Notes: a model not told the origin generated them from the letters alone. Positions 41,185 through 54,061 are shown, numbered from the stretch's first letter. The stretch: 64,000 nt of DNA from Saccharomycopsis fibuligera x Saccharomycopsis cf. fibuligera (GCA_001936135.1 CP012815.1:806001-870000); one strand, 5' to 3'. Program-made: numbers and translations.

Positions 41185-44100
41185 AGTGCTATAGCGAGAT
41201 GAAAATAAAAAAATTTGGAGGAGTGGTAATAAAGTGTTGATATTAAAACAGATATAATTTTAATTTAAGTATAATGGTACTTTTTAATTCTGAGATAACG
41301 GGCAACTTCATCAGTCTTTATATAGCATTTCTTTATACCCAAACCTGACATAGCATTCAATAATTGGATTATTTACCAAGGTATAGGTAGTCTTCTTGAA
41401 GCTAAAAGTAGCTAGACTGGATTAGTAGTGATTGCAACGATGATAATGATTATTCTCGAAAGCATGATAAGGCATGATCAAAAGAATTAAAAAGAAACAA
41501 AACCGAAAGAGAAACTGACTAACGCGCCATAGCCTAGATAAAGCCGAATAGGACCAATCTAAAAACAGCTAGAAATACCATTTTATCCTCAAAAGTCTCA
41601 AGACAGTTCGAAAATTTTGCGCCATTGCTGTTACTTGCGGCCACTTGCCACCATACACTATGATTTGATTTCAGCACTCTATCTCAAGTTAGTCTGCTTC
41701 TTTTGCATCTATGCAATTGGTATTGCTGCAGCGTTCCATAAATTTGCATCATTTGAGCATTATGGCACACAAACTATATAAATTCTGACCATAGAAACTA
41801 GCTAAAGTAAAATGGCAGAGCTTCAATTTTGAATCTGCATGCTTGTATTTTGCCGGCCTGTACTGTGAAATTGTATTGTATTGTGTTGATTGCGCTCCAA
41901 CATGCCTCCTGCAGCTGCGGTTTGACTCGATCTGCACGTAAATTCGAAAAAAAACAACAGAAACGCATAAACTCGCTATTGTCCAACAAAGTATATTTGT
42001 CACATATATTTCAACGGGCCAAGCTATATATCCGTACAGTTCGACGTGTATCTATGTTATTCTTGGAACACTAAGTCATCACAGCAAACATGCTTAGCTT
42101 ACTGCGGCTTCCCAAAGCCACATCTATAAAATTGTCAGCAACTTGCAGTTTCGCAACTTGCGGAAAGTGTGGAGCATGAGGTAAAATGGGTAGAATGAGG
42201 TAAAATGGGTAGAATGAGGAACGATCTAAACTGACCAAATCAAAATTAAACAAAAAGGGGCTGTAAGGAACTAGATGCGCTCTAAATTAGGAAATTTAAC
42301 GATGCGCATCTCATACAAGTGTCTATCGATAATGTCGACATAAAAAATTACACGTATTGGTCTTATTGTTTTATTTACCCCATGTATGTATTTATCCGCT
42401 CTTTATATTTTTGAGCCTTTAAAACTTTGAAATAATTTAGCTACACTTCATTGCAAAATTCCGAAAAGTGGCATACATAATCTTCAGAACCTGCCAAGAA
42501 CATATTACGAAAAGACTTTACTCTAAAGCCACCGTCAAAAATGACGCTAAATTGTATGATTTGTCCTACCTTTCTTTCAGTATTTGTTTTTATTTTTTGA
42601 CCGGTTTCTAGTGCCAGTAGTGAGTAATAATGGCTTAGACAAGAACTAACACATATTGAAGCAAATATACGAGTATTTAAGACTTTTCCCCGAGGAAAAT
42701 GAGGGTTAAATCACCAAAGCAACTCACGCAAGAAATAGCACTAAAAAAAGTGACCACCGCGAAGGTCCAAGCAAGCTAACCAGCCAACATGCTGTTCTAT
42801 AGGTATAGCTAGTTGTTTCATGATCTTTTCAACCCCCGTGATTCAAACTGTTTAGACTTACATGCGCTAGTTTGCTTTTATCTTTTTTTTTTTTTTTTTT
42901 TTTTTCTTCTTTCCCGCTACTTGTCTGCAGGGGATCACAACACAGGCAATTTTTTAATGACCATAGATATATTATTTAGCAACTAGGTTAGTCTTTCTAC
43001 GCCTAAAATAAATTCGTGAAGTTGTACTTTGCACTGAAATGGCTTGAGCCATAATGTGTCTAATGATTTTGTTCATTTCCTCCCCACCATTTGTGTATTC
43101 TTTCAAAGTTGTGGCTGTCGGATGAGGTATATCCGTGCCCACGCATGCCACAATTGCCTTAGCTCGATAAATAGATAAACAACTACACACTGCAGAGCTG
43201 AATAGGCGGATTTTGAAAAGTCTGGCATTTCAATCACTAATTTGAGTGCACTCAAAAATAAAGGGCACTCAAAACCGCAAGCGAGGCCTGACTTTTTTTT
43301 TGTTTTATGGCTCAAACATATTCACGGTGAAAGTAATTCAAGAGAGCATCTTTGGCTATATTGCCAAATGGTATACACCAATTGGTATTAATAGAATATA
43401 TACCACACACCCACCTATGCAGGTCCTGTAAAAGTATTGGTTAGTCTCAGCAAAGGCTAGCCACTTGTAGCCAGCTATGCCAGCTATCTTGAAAATTTAG
43501 TAGGCCAGCACTACTGTTGCTGAAATGTGCTAAATTTTGGCATAATGTGCTAAATTCGGACATTAAGGCTGGTGCCACGCGCATAGAAGGTCGCAAGTAC
43601 CGAATAGTGCAACCTTCTGTTTGTAATAGCTGACTGTTATCACTATAATCAATGACCAAATGACCTTTTTTTTTTTTTCAATAACAGTAAAAGGTTTTGA
43701 TTATCCAGCTTTGTGACCAACAACTGCGTAAGATCCAAAAGTTTTCGCCCGACGGTCTTCTTGATCAAACACCGACGGCTGATCGAGATAGCGGCTTTAG
43801 GAAGCGACGAAAGTCAGATCAAATTGAAGAACCGTTTGTCGTTTATGAAATTGACAATCAGATTTTTCTGATTCAAGCGTTATTACAATTAGGGCATCTC
43901 TTTGCAGCAACATTCTAATACATATGCTGCTTTTGATCTGTAATAAAACGACTGTTCAGATGCGACTACCGCAGCATTGTACTGTATTGCGGCCAGCTTG
44001 CTCAAAACTTTGAAAATATCCGTCTCTTGCTGTAATCAGCCAAAGATAGTATACTTCATGGAATGATCTACAGAAACTCAGGCTGCGAATTTACGGCTAA

Positions 44101-44362
44101 TTTAAAAACACAAGCGAGCAAGTAAATAAAAAAAAAAATCAATTAATGAAACATAATCAGAAACGAAGTGGGTAAGATAACTAGCTGTATATATAAAGTT
44201 AAAAAAAAAAATGTATGTATCGAGTATCTAAAATTCTCTTCATTTACGGTCTAAGTGCGTTATCTATCTGACCAGCAGATAAAAATAATTGCAAGCTCAC
44301 GCAGCAAGCTTAGGAGCTGAGAAGCTCAGAAACTGAAAAGCTCAGATGCTGAGAACAGAACT
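41185..44362. other. 3.2-kb gene-free region upstream of the repeat-peptide gene
   Basis: Between the start of the repeat-peptide gene and the stop of the Ala/Ser-rich gene, both on the minus strand. It contains a TATA-like element at 41317-41325, a short direct repeat at 42180-42215 (GAGGTAAAATGGGTAGAAT twice) and poly(T) at 42883-42905. Frames of 60-80 codons near 43000-43900 have no family match and mostly lack an ATG. No RNA gene seen. Confidence 0.6.
41317..41325 (-). promoter_or_regulatory. TATA element of the repeat-peptide gene
   Basis: CTATATAAA on the minus strand, about 133 bp upstream of the ATG. Confidence 0.5.
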
Positions 44363-45892
44363 TTATGTGGAAGGAGCGGCGGTGGTGTTGTCACCAGAAG
44401 CGTCAGCTGCACCGGTAGTAGCAGCAGCATTAGCAGCAGCATTAGCAGCCGAAGTAGCACCGGCAGCGCTGGTAGCAGTCAGAAGAGTAGTTGGGGTAGC
44501 AGCAACAGCACTTCCAGCAGATTCTGCATCAGTAGTACCAGTAGCAGCGGTTCCAGTAGCAGCAGCATTAGAGATTGGAGTTGACGGGGTTGCAGCACCA
44601 GTAGCAGTACCAGCAGCACCAGTAGCAGCACCAGCAGCACCAGTAGCAGCACCAGCAGCACCAGTAGCAGCACCAGCAGCACCAGTAGCAGCACCAGCAG
44701 CACCAGCAGCGTCAGATGAAGCAGTACTATTAGAAGCACCAGATGATGCAGTAGCATTGGAAGCAGGCGTCAATTCACTTCCAGCTGACGCGTCGCTATC
44801 ACCTTCAGCCCCAGTAGCAGACTCGGTTTCTGATGCATTTGGAGTGGCAGTATCAGTGGCAGTACCAGGAAGTTCAGTAGTGCCAGCAAGAGTACCAGTA
44901 GCATCAGCGTTAGCACCAGCAGAAGCCCCGGAGGCAGCAGCAGCGGTGGTGGCGGCGGCTGCGGCATCTGTTGTACCAGTAGCAGCAGCATCGGAAGAGC
45001 CAGTTGCGGTAACATCATCATCTGAAGCATCGGTAGCAGTACCAGCAGCACCAGCAGCAGAATCAGTGGCGGTGGCATTAGAGAAACCTCCAGCAGAGCT
45101 GGAAAAGCCTGCACCAGCACTACCGGACAATCCCGACAAGCCAGAAGAACTACCGCTTTCAGAAGCAGCATCAGCAGTTGAAGCTGAAGAAGAATCGGCA
45201 TCGGTAGTAGAAGCGGAATCGGAAGCAGAAACAGTGGTATTGGAAGCGCCACCTAAGTCACCATCAGAGGAAGGATCTGCAAAGTCTGAAGCACCTGAAG
45301 CACCTGAAGTGTCTGAAGGTGAGCTTGATGCCTCGGTATTATCAGAGGCAGCAGCAGTAGCACTGGCATTAGCACTATCAGATGCACCAGAAGAAGCAGC
45401 AGCATCACTAGCTCCAGAAGCACCGGCGCCAGAAGCAGCGTCTGCAGCAGAACCCTGTTGGATTAATTGTTGAAGATGAACAATTTCTTTGCTAACTATG
45501 CTTTGAAAATTGTTAAGTTCCTGAAGCACAGCGGCATTGCCATTTTCAGCAACACCAGAAGCACCAGAAGCAGTGGCCTCATCAGTTGGAGTTCCCGAAT
45601 CGGTGGCAGCAGCACTTGAAGCAGAAGCAGAAGCAGAAGCAGAAGCAGAAGCAGAAGAGTCGCTATTTAATGCAGTGTCAGAAGCACTAGCCTCAGCGCC
45701 ATCAGATGAAGAAGAACCGCTAGAGGAAGAAGAGCCAGTAGCATCTGTAGCTTCGGCACCAGAGTCTGTATCAGTAGCAGCAGCGCTACCAACGGCTGAA
45801 TCACCATCAGCAGCAGAAGTTGGTGATGCAGTATTGATTGGGGCAGCATTAATTGCTAGCACGCATAAGGCTAAAGTGGCGATGAACTTCAT
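44363..45892 (-). CDS. Ala/Ser/Thr-rich secreted low-complexity protein
   Basis: 509 residues. A clear signal peptide (MKFIATLALCVLAINAAP) is followed by sequence made almost only of Ala, Ser, Thr, Gly and Asp. One non-repetitive segment at about 120-147 (AVLQELNNFQSIVSKEIVHL and on) is predicted to form an amphipathic helix and is the only part likely to fold. Near the C-terminus the seven-residue unit AAGAATG repeats, encoded by a 21-bp tandem repeat. There are no cysteines beyond the signal peptide, no basic processing sites and no hydrophobic tail for a GPI anchor, so a soluble, probably O-mannosylated, wall-associated or released protein is likely. I do not recognise the family. A TATA-like element lies about 250 bp upstream. 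The GC-rich repeats also keep the opposite strand open, but only this strand encodes a signal peptide. Confidence 0.82.
   Translation of the reverse strand: MKFIATLALCVLAINAAPINTASPTSAADGDSAVGSAAATDTDSGAEATDATGSSSSSGSSSSDGAEASASDTALNSDSSASASASASASASSAAATDSGTPTDEATASGASGVAENGNAAVLQELNNFQSIVSKEIVHLQQLIQQGSAADAASGAGASGASDAAASSGASDSANASATAAASDNTEASSSPSDTSGASGASDFADPSSDGDLGGASNTTVSASDSASTTDADSSSASTADAASESGSSSGLSGLSGSAGAGFSSSAGGFSNATATDSAAGAAGTATDASDDDVTATGSSDAAATGTTDAAAAATTAAAASGASAGANADATGTLAGTTELPGTATDTATPNASETESATGAEGDSDASAGSELTPASNATASSGASNSTASSDAAGAAGAATGAAGAATGAAGAATGAAGAATGAAGTATGAATPSTPISNAAATGTAATGTTDAESAGSAVAATPTTLLTATSAAGATSAANAAANAAATTGAADASGDNTTAAPST
44592..44709. repeat. 21-bp coding tandem repeat
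   Basis: About five copies of a 21-bp unit of the form GCAGCACCAGTAGCAGCACCA (window strand, one base given beyond the unit is not implied), coding the AAGAATG unit in the Ala/Ser-rich protein. Confidence 0.8.
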
Positions 45893-46136
45893 TTTCTGTT
45901 GTGATTTTTACTTGTTGGTTTTGAATTTGAGTACCAAAGTCTATAGCAATGTTTGTGGTTTGTTGATTGTCTATAGGTAATTGCAGATAACCAATAACGC
46001 AAAGAAAGAGTATTCTGATATTTGATGTTTGGTAACGGCTATCAGATGTGATGTTACCAATACTATGGGAGTGAATCTGTTATGCTAGAATTCCAAGTTT
46101 GAATAATGAAGCGATAAAGTCAGCCTGTCATTCCAC

Positions 46137-46146
46137 TATATATATA
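46137..46146. promoter_or_regulatory. TATA-like element of the Ala/Ser-rich gene
   Basis: TATATATATA about 250 bp upstream of the ATG at 45892. Confidence 0.4.
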
Positions 46147-46204
46147 CATTCTTTGAATCCGTATACACTGTGTAATACGCCTTAATGGATATAATGAGCA
46201 TGAC

Positions 46205-46240
46205 ATTGGTATTGGTATTGGTATTGGTATTGGTGGCAGG
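46205..46240. repeat. Hexanucleotide repeat ATTGGT x6
   Basis: Six perfect tandem copies, non-coding, in the promoter of the Ala/Ser-rich gene. ATTGG is the core of a CCAAT box read in reverse. Confidence 0.9.
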
Positions 46241-48521
46241 GCATAGTTAATAACAGTCAATAGCTAAATGTTGATAAAACACACACACTCATTATGCATG
46301 TTCGCAGTGGCACTGCAATCTATTGTGCAGCACAATCCCTCAAACTGCCCCGTCTCTGGGGAGCGCAAACGACATAAAACACACTGCCCGGATGCCCCGT
46401 GCAAGTAGGACTATGGTCAACATCAGCAGCACTGTTTTTTGTTGATATGTATTAACATTGCACGCGGAATACCCGATAAAATGATACAGGCGCCATTTAA
46501 ATATCTGGCAATCGCTGACAATGGCCAGCGACCGCAGCTGTCAAGTTACCACTGATTCACCATCAAAGTATAATGCGTACTACTAAATGAACTGTACTTT
46601 GATTATTATAAATAAGCGGCGGTGTTTTGTTCCACCCTATTATTCAAAAAATGGGGAAGGCAAATAAACTCAATGGTAGACTCAGCGGTAACGTTTACGT
46701 TCTCAGCTACCGCTCAACCGCACTATTGTGCGCCAGTTACACACTGTTACAATATATAATTGTCCAATTGTTTGCATCTATCATGGCGATTATCTTCTAA
46801 AACAAGCAAGGGGTGGCAGTGAAGGGTATAGTGGTGTGTTTGAAAAGCATTTTATTGTATTTTGTTATTTTGTTATTTTTTTTCTTTTTTTTTTTAAAAC
46901 CTATCGTATACGATATTGTGTAAGGGTGGTGTAATTGTTTGTGTCAGTGCTGACTATGACTAAAACTACTTTGTTGTCGAGTGTCTTTTAGCATATATTT
47001 TCAAGCTTTGGAACAGTTTACCTACTATATCAGAAGAGAAAAAAGATTGCTGCAGAAGTGCAATTCAAAGAAGAAATAGCATGCTTTATTTTTGGTCTTT
47101 TGGTCATAAAATTAGGAAGGCAAGTCGCACACTGTTTCTCGAAGCATTTTCCCAAGAGATCAAGCAGCAATACTACAAGATGAGACAAGTCAAGCTGTAG
47201 ATACTTCTCAGAGTAAGAAATATTAACAAAAACGTTATTAGTATGCACAAAGATTCTTTTCTCCCAAAAGAACGGGAGTCAACCGAAGAGCAATCCCGTC
47301 ATCCAAGGCAACAAGATCTTTCGTGTACCGTAACCACGCAATGCTAGATCTTTACCTGTCTATCGCTGTGGAAAGAATATGCCTGAATTGGAACACAGCA
47401 TGTACTCTGCCCATACAGTAAGAATACAACACACTTTTCCACCGCGCTAGCCCTTCTTTTTTCAAAAAAAAAAAAAAAAAAAAAAAAGAGAACAAAATAA
47501 CTAAAAGTGCCAAAAAAGTTAAGGAATGCTGTACTGCAAATTATGATATCTCAAGACCAAAACAGCAGGGCGTCAATTTACGAATGAGCCAAGTGTGCTT
47601 CCTGAATAGCCACAAGCCGCCAGAAGTAGTGAGCTATCATTTGACAGTCTGCGCGCTAATTGTATCCAAAAGCCACAAGTGCGTAAAACATCAATACAAA
47701 AGCTCGAGATTATCTAATACCAGGGGTGCAGACACCCTCTATTGTGTTAATCTCCCAAGCTTTTGAGCCTGTCTTTTTTTTTTATTTTTTTTTTTTTTTA
47801 TTTTTTTCATTCTTCACATGCGCGTTTCTTTTTCCAGCTGTAGCTAACAGGCTGTTGTGCTGTATTGTGTTGTGTTTTTTCTTTTCCTGTCGATCGTTTG
47901 CATTTTCACATGCTTGTTGGCTGCTTTCTTTTTACTTTTTATTTTGTGTGTGTGTTTCAATTTCTTTTTCCATCAGTTTTTTCTTGTCGATTTTGTAAGC
48001 GAGGCGCCGTGGCTACGGGTGCGCGTGCGACTCCCACAGGGGGTGTCCGAAACCTTACACGGTACCTTCGAAATTAAAAGAAACAGAGCACCCCCTGTCT
48101 GTTTGGTGCGATTAGTGAGATCCACTTCCATGTAGCGCTGTTAAGTCAATCTGACTCATCCGATTGTGTGGTAATTAGCAATTCTTGTGATTGATTGTGA
48201 AGCGCGATACTTTGCTTAAGCGAGCCATGGCTCATTTTTCGCTGATAAGCTTGTTGGCACTTGGTGGATTCAACACAACATGAAGATAGACACTATGAAC
48301 CACTTGCTGTAAGGCATTGTAGTGTACTCTAGCAGTCACTGAATCAATCAGCACTGGCCGACTGGAATCTAGATCCAAAAGAGAATCTACCACAATTGCA
48401 GTGTGGTGTTGATGGTGTTGTGTGAATATGGCGGCGATGGCGTTAGAGTAATAGCACTAGCTGTCGTATAGTATGGAGTGTTCTAATACCATAGCGGTAG
48501 TAGCACTAGTAGTATTAGAGC

Positions 48522-48553
<32 letters not shown>
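48522..48553. repeat. GTA trinucleotide microsatellite
   Basis: About ten units, preceded by several imperfect AGTA/CTAGTA copies from 48500. It lies upstream of SAM2. Confidence 0.9.
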
Positions 48554-48731
48554 TAGTATTTGTTGAGTATAACGCGATGTCACATGGGCCTGGAAGCCTC
48601 GCATGTGTTCTCTCGTATAGTCTTTTATAGTGCAGTACACAACCTCCGAAAAAAAAAAGAAAAGTAAAATTTTTTCAAATCGCCATATAAACATCGCAGT
48701 TTCTTTTTTTTTTTTTCCCGTTGTCCACCGT

Positions 48732-48738
48732 TATAAAA
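48732..48738 (+). promoter_or_regulatory. TATA element of SAM2
   Basis: TATAAAA, 118 bp upstream of the ATG, followed by a T/C-rich leader without any upstream ATG. Confidence 0.5.
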
Positions 48739-48855
48739 ATTCAAATTTTTCACTCCCCTTCTGTCATATCTTTTTTTTTGTTTCCATCAACAAAACACAC
48801 CCATTCTTTAAATTGTCACTAGTCAATTCAAAAAAACTACCCCATCACACACACA

Positions 48856-50007
48856 ATGGCTGCTGAAACTTTCTTCTTTACTTCTGAGTCCGTTGGCGAA
48901 GGTCACCCAGACAAGATCTGTGACCAAGTCTCCGATGCTATTCTTGATGCTGCTTTGGCTCAAGACCCACTTTCTAAAGTCGCTTGTGAAACCAGTGCTA
49001 AAACCGGTTTGATTTTGGTTTTTGGTGAAATCACCACCAAGGCCAACTTGGACTACCAAACTATCGTCAGAGACACCATCAAGCACATTGGTTACGATGA
49101 CTCCAACAAAGGTTTTGACTACAAGACTTGTAATGTCCTTGTGGCTATTGAACAACAATCTCCAGATATCGCTCAAGGTGTCCACATTGACAAGGCTCTT
49201 GAAGATTTGGGTGCTGGTGATCAAGGTATTATGTTTGGTTACGCTACCGACGAAACCGAAGAAAAATTGCCATTGACCTTGTTGTTATCCCACAAATTGA
49301 ACGCTGCTTTGGCTGAAGCTAGAAGAAGCGGTAAGTTGGCCTGGTTGAGACCAGATACCAAGACCCAAGTCACTATTGAATACCAAAAAGACGGTGGTGC
49401 CGTTGTCCCATTGAGAGTTGACACTGTTGTTATTTCTGCTCAACATGCTGATGAAATCTCTACCGAGGACATCAGAGACCAATTGAGAAAAGAAATTGTT
49501 GAAAAGGTTATCCCAGCCAAATATTTGGACGACAAGACCAAATACCACTTGCAACCATCTGGTAGATTCGTTATTGGTGGTCCACACGGTGACGCTGGTT
49601 TGACTGGTAGAAAAATCATTGTTGACACTTACGGTGGTTGGGGTGCTCACGGTGGTGGTGCTTTCTCCGGTAAAGATTTCTCCAAGGTTGACAGATCTGC
49701 TGCTTACGCTGCTAGATGGGTTGCCAAGTCTTTGGTCCATGCTGGTTTGGCTAGAAGAGCCCTTGTGCAATTTTCTTACGCCATTGGTGTTGCTGAGCCA
49801 TTGTCTATTTACGTTGACACTTACGGTACTTCCAAATACTCTTCTGATGAATTGGTCGAAATTATTAGAAAGAACTTTGACTTGAGACCAGGTGTCATTG
49901 TCAAAGAATTGGACTTGGCCAAGCCAATCTACTTCAAGACCGCTTCTTACGGTCATTTCACCAACCAAGAAAACAGCTGGGAAAAACCAAAAGAATTGCA
50001 ATTGTAA
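48856..50007 (+). CDS. SAM2: S-adenosylmethionine synthetase
   Basis: 383 residues, the usual family length. It makes S-adenosylmethionine from methionine and ATP in the cytosol, the methyl donor of the cell. Both family signatures are present: [12 protein letters not shown] at 119-130 and GGGAFSGKD at 266-274. The start of the protein carries the ATP-binding [13 protein letters not shown], and the region [18 protein letters not shown] is fully conserved. Codons are strongly biased (TTG, AGA, GGT, GCT, CCA), as expected for an abundant enzyme. The ATG sits after an A/C-rich leader with a TATA box 118 bp away. CUG-clade yeasts generally have one such gene named SAM2, whereas S. cerevisiae has two near-identical copies. 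Confidence 0.97.
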   Translation: MAAETFFFTSESVGEGHPDKICDQVSDAILDAALAQDPLSKVACETSAKTGLILVFGEITTKANLDYQTIVRDTIKHIGYDDSNKGFDYKTCNVLVAIEQQSPDIAQGVHIDKALEDLGAGDQGIMFGYATDETEEKLPLTLLLSHKLNAALAEARRSGKLAWLRPDTKTQVTIEYQKDGGAVVPLRVDTVVISAQHADEISTEDIRDQLRKEIVEKVIPAKYLDDKTKYHLQPSGRFVIGGPHGDAGLTGRKIIVDTYGGWGAHGGGAFSGKDFSKVDRSAAYAARWVAKSLVHAGLARRALVQFSYAIGVAEPLSIYVDTYGTSKYSSDELVEIIRKNFDLRPGVIVKELDLAKPIYFKTASYGHFTNQENSWEKPKELQL

Positions 50008-51425
50008 GTGATGTGAGAAGATTTTACCTTTTAATATTCACTCAGAAGCAGATGTATATAAAAAAAAAAAATTCAAAGAAACACACACAACATAATATTA
50101 TAGAGAGTTTTTTTTTGCTTTATCACTTCTGGTTTGTTACTTTTGTTTGTTCATAAAATTTCCCTTTTAGTTCATTTCCCTGTTGGTTTTCTTTTCTTAT
50201 TACTAGTTTGCTATGTTTTACTGACGAAAGTTTGCCTAATTGCCAAATTTTCTGTCAGTCATGGATTTTGGAATGCACAATTAACTTTGTCCCATTGCAA
50301 AATTCACGCGCCACTTGCAATGCTCAACTCGTTGCATAGTTGGTGAATTCAACCTTTATTCCACCCAAATATTTACTACACTTTTAGTTCATGAATATCT
50401 GTTTTTTTTTATCATTATCAATTTGTTCTGATAAATTTTTTTAATCCTTACTTTTATTTACTCTTTTTTTTATATCATTGTTACGTGCATTCTCACTTGT
50501 TATTGGTGTTTTAAAAAGCTATATATACTTTTTTTTACTGGTGCTATTCACTACTTAGTTCCATTATTTTTTCTTTTTGTTGTCCTTGTCATGTTCATGT
50601 TTATTTTCCCTCAACGGGCCCACTGGTAATATAAATATAATTAATACTTATGAAAAGTCATTCCATTGTAGAGTCTTTCTCGAAAAGAAAAGAGAATTAT
50701 GCACTCATTGATCCAGGCTAAAATCTCTTCAGAGACGCCCCTCCCCCTCCATGGAGAGTTGCACCAGCCACAGCACGCAGTGAAGTCTCGCCGTCATGAC
50801 TATTGCTTACGTAATCAAGTGTGGAGGTGGAGGAGGCGGGTGAATGATTTGTGGTTGGAGTACAAGAGAGAAAGAGAGAAGAAGAAGAAGAAGAAAAGAG
50901 AACAGAAAGTGCGGAGAAGGGGGATAATGACAGTGGCTGGTGCGGTTGTTTTTTTTTTTTTTTTTTTTTTTAATTAAACATAGTTTGCAGTTTGCAGTTT
51001 ACAGTTTACAGCACCGTAAACCATAACTGCTACATCATGCTATTTGTACCTGTGCCATACTATTACTACTACGCTTTTAAATTTACTGTTACTATATAGT
51101 TGTTAATATATACTATAATTCTTATTTTTTTTGAGTTTCCCTGTTTCCTCCCACTAGCCACACCCGCACACTGGCTCTCTTCTCTTCTCCAGGTTTTTTC
51201 TTTCTTTCTCTTTCTCTTTCTTTCTCAGGCGTATATCATCCTTCTTCTTCCTTCTCGCTTCTCCTTCGCATTCTTTCTGCATTGCTTTCCCCTTTTCTCT
51301 TTCTTCTTACTCTCGCCTGGTTTTTCATCTTGTCCCAACCCAGTTCAATTCAAGTCGATTCAATTCATTGTCAGAAGCTGCAGTCCATAGTCTATTGCAG
51401 TCAAGTCATTTTATATAAGATCAAA
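50008..51425. other. Intergenic, upstream of the PSP1-domain gene
   Basis: 1.4 kb between two plus-strand genes. It contains a 23-nt poly(T) at 50949-50971, GAA-rich purines at 50868-50905 and a long CT-rich leader at 51190-51320. An open frame joins the leader to the downstream gene but has no ATG. Confidence 0.6.
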
Positions 51426-52591
51426 ATGGACAGTTCCAAACAGTCAGCAGCATTATCCCTGTCCTCAACGAACATAAACATCAATCATAGCAATAATAAT
51501 AATAACAATAATAATAACAGCACTTGTGATAAACAACAGCAACATAATCTTCACGCTCAACAACCACAACAGCAACATCCTCCATTTCCGTCTTCTGTGT
51601 CTTCAAAGTCTACCATCACCACTACTTCCGCATCCGCCATGCCGCCGTCGTCATCATCCTTTTCTTCCGCAGCAACGGCAGCGGCAACAGCTGCCCAACA
51701 ACCTGTCAACAAAAGTAACGACAGCACATTGTCCGGAACAAGCGCCAATGTCAATGAAAGTAACAACGGTAATAGTAATAGTAGTAGTAGTAGTAATAAC
51801 AACAGAAAAGCAACAACGTCAAGCGACTATAGAAAAGTTTTTTACAATAATCTCCTACAAAAGAAAAATGGCAACAATGTTAGCAATTATGACAACATGA
51901 ATGCCAACGCTGGTTATAGTGCTAAAAACGGCAGTTACAATTTGAAGAATAGTGGCGAGTTTAGTGCCGGGAATGCTGATAATTTTGACCATGATTACAA
52001 TGGGCTCTACGCGCCATCATCGTCAATGTCTTTTGGCAATTTTGATGCTAATGCTTATCCTAATGATAAAAATACAAACGCCACAACCGCTAGCACGGCT
52101 GCAGATGAAAAGAGAAATAGTCAGAATGCATTCAATAACGATAATTTCGATTATGGTGCCATTAAAAATCCTGAATTTTTCAATAGCGCTTCGATGCCTT
52201 CCGTCTCGGTGCCATCAAAGCCCGGATACGACGCTTTTGCAAGTTATGATGGTAATTATGAAAATCGCGGAGAAAATTACAATTACAACTACTACGATAA
52301 CAACAATAATAGCAACAACTACAATTATAATGATAATTCCGGCAATTTTGATAATTACAACAGTTTTTCTGGTCTTGAATATGAAACCGCTGCTGCTGCT
52401 GCCAATGCTGGAAGCGCGGCTGCAACATATGGCCAAGAGAATAATGATATTGGTGCTGCTCCTGTGAGTGCTAGTTGGTCATACAATGGCAACGGAACCA
52501 AAAATGATATTTACCAAGAAGAATTGGGTCACTTAACTGATGCATTTGGTCGGTCTCTTTCGCTCTCTTCTGCTTTGCCTTCTAATTTGCC

Positions 52592-52625
<34 letters not shown>

Positions 52626-54061
52626 CCTCTGCCATTATCACTGCAAATCCCAATGCTGTTGCTAACGCAGAATTATCAAAAAACTACTGTTGCTCCTCAT
52701 CATAGTCAAATCCCTTCTTCTTCTGGTGCTGGTGTTGGCCCACCTGCTTCTACAGGCCAGCTAGGCGCAAATTTTAACGTCAATCCAAATTATTCGTCTT
52801 TTTTCACTGAGCTCACTTCCAGCCGGTCGCCTTCCATTGGTTCTAACTTTTACTTGACAAATAATCTCAACGGCCTTAATAATAGCCAGCCGCAACATTC
52901 TCCGCAGCAGTCTCCAACAAACCCAATGTCCATGTCGTCCATGGCTATGACTTCTGCTAATGCTGCTGCTAATGCTAAACGCCCAGCAACATCATCAGCT
53001 GCTTTTGGTAATACCACTGACGGTGATAATAATGTTAATAATGGCATTGTCACCCGCAGAGCCTCAGTGGCACCATTGAAGAGCAACAGAACTTCCATCT
53101 ACAACAACAATGGCAATAACAACAAGTTTCCGAGTCTTGGTTCAAGCGGTCGCAGTAGCACTTTTGAAAACACCAGTGCTGCTCCATTCATGCCTCTTTC
53201 TTCAACAACTAGTTATTCGTATTCTTCGGACCTTAATCCTGCGTATCCAAGTAAAGATTTGAATGATTTTTACGGCTCTGGTGGCCCCGGTGCCAATGGT
53301 AGAAATAGTAACGCTTTTGTCTTGCCGCATGAACTCCAAGGTGGAATATCAAGCATCAATTCAAGGAGACCATCTTACGCAGCGGAGATTTTCTATAGAG
53401 ACGTTTCTGCGGGCGGGTCAGCATTTAGTACTGGAGCAAGTAACGATGTCAACGGAAGACCAACAGATGCTTATGGTTTGAATATGAATAATGAGCTTGA
53501 TTTGAATGATAATGATTTCGGTGGTGATGCGTTGGGAGAAAGTATTGCTTTGCAGGTCGCTTCGTCGTCAATTGATCAAAGTCGAAATCAAAACCAAGGC
53601 GACAATCGAGGTCAACAGCAACAAGTGCTTCAAAATCAGAAATTACTTTTTGGAGACAATAATGTTGAAGCTCAAGATGATATGTTTAATAATATTGATA
53701 ACAATAATATCAATAGAGCTATGTTGACCGATTTCAACGAACCCAGCCTTGCTCAGCCAAATTCTCTTGGCGGTGCTACTGGGAACTTTGGTATTTCGAA
53801 TAGTACCAATAGCTCTCCGGTAACTAATCGTTTCCAATATGGTGGGCGCAGTGCTAGCATTAGTAATGCAATAATGGCTTTTGATAATAGTGATGCAAAC
53901 AATAGTAATAATGCTCCTCGCTCAGCAATGGCAGTATCGTTTAATTTGCCGCCGGAGAGCCCATTCAAGAAGCCATATAGCTTTGGCAAATTTAGCACTG
54001 AACAGCAGCAGCAGCAGCAACCACTTCATAATCATCATCAACGCCAGTCACAGCAGCAATC

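Larger units (their letters stand above)
45893..48855. other. 3-kb gene-free region between the Ala/Ser-rich gene and SAM2
   Basis: Divergent promoters. It holds TATA-like elements for both genes, a perfect six-copy ATTGGT repeat at 46205-46240, poly(A) at 47464-47487, T-rich sequence at 47770-48000, a GC-rich patch at 48001-48065 and a GTA microsatellite at 48522-48553. No gene or tRNA could be supported. Confidence 0.6.

Noticed and set aside
43697-43918. 73-codon frame with some protein-like character
   Set aside because: Starts at a non-ATG codon, matches no family, and similar-length frames are expected by chance in this gap.
44346-45473. 375-codon frame on the plus strand opposite the Ala/Ser-rich gene
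   Set aside because: It is a by-product of GCN/NGC repeats; it has no signal peptide or family match, while the minus strand has a clean signal peptide.
49285-50001. 238-codon minus-strand frame opposite SAM2
   Set aside because: Antisense shadow caused by strong codon bias in SAM2; no family match.
51282-51425. N-terminal hydrophobic extension of the PSP1-domain protein
   Set aside because: Begins at a non-ATG codon in a CT-rich leader; the first ATG is at 51426.
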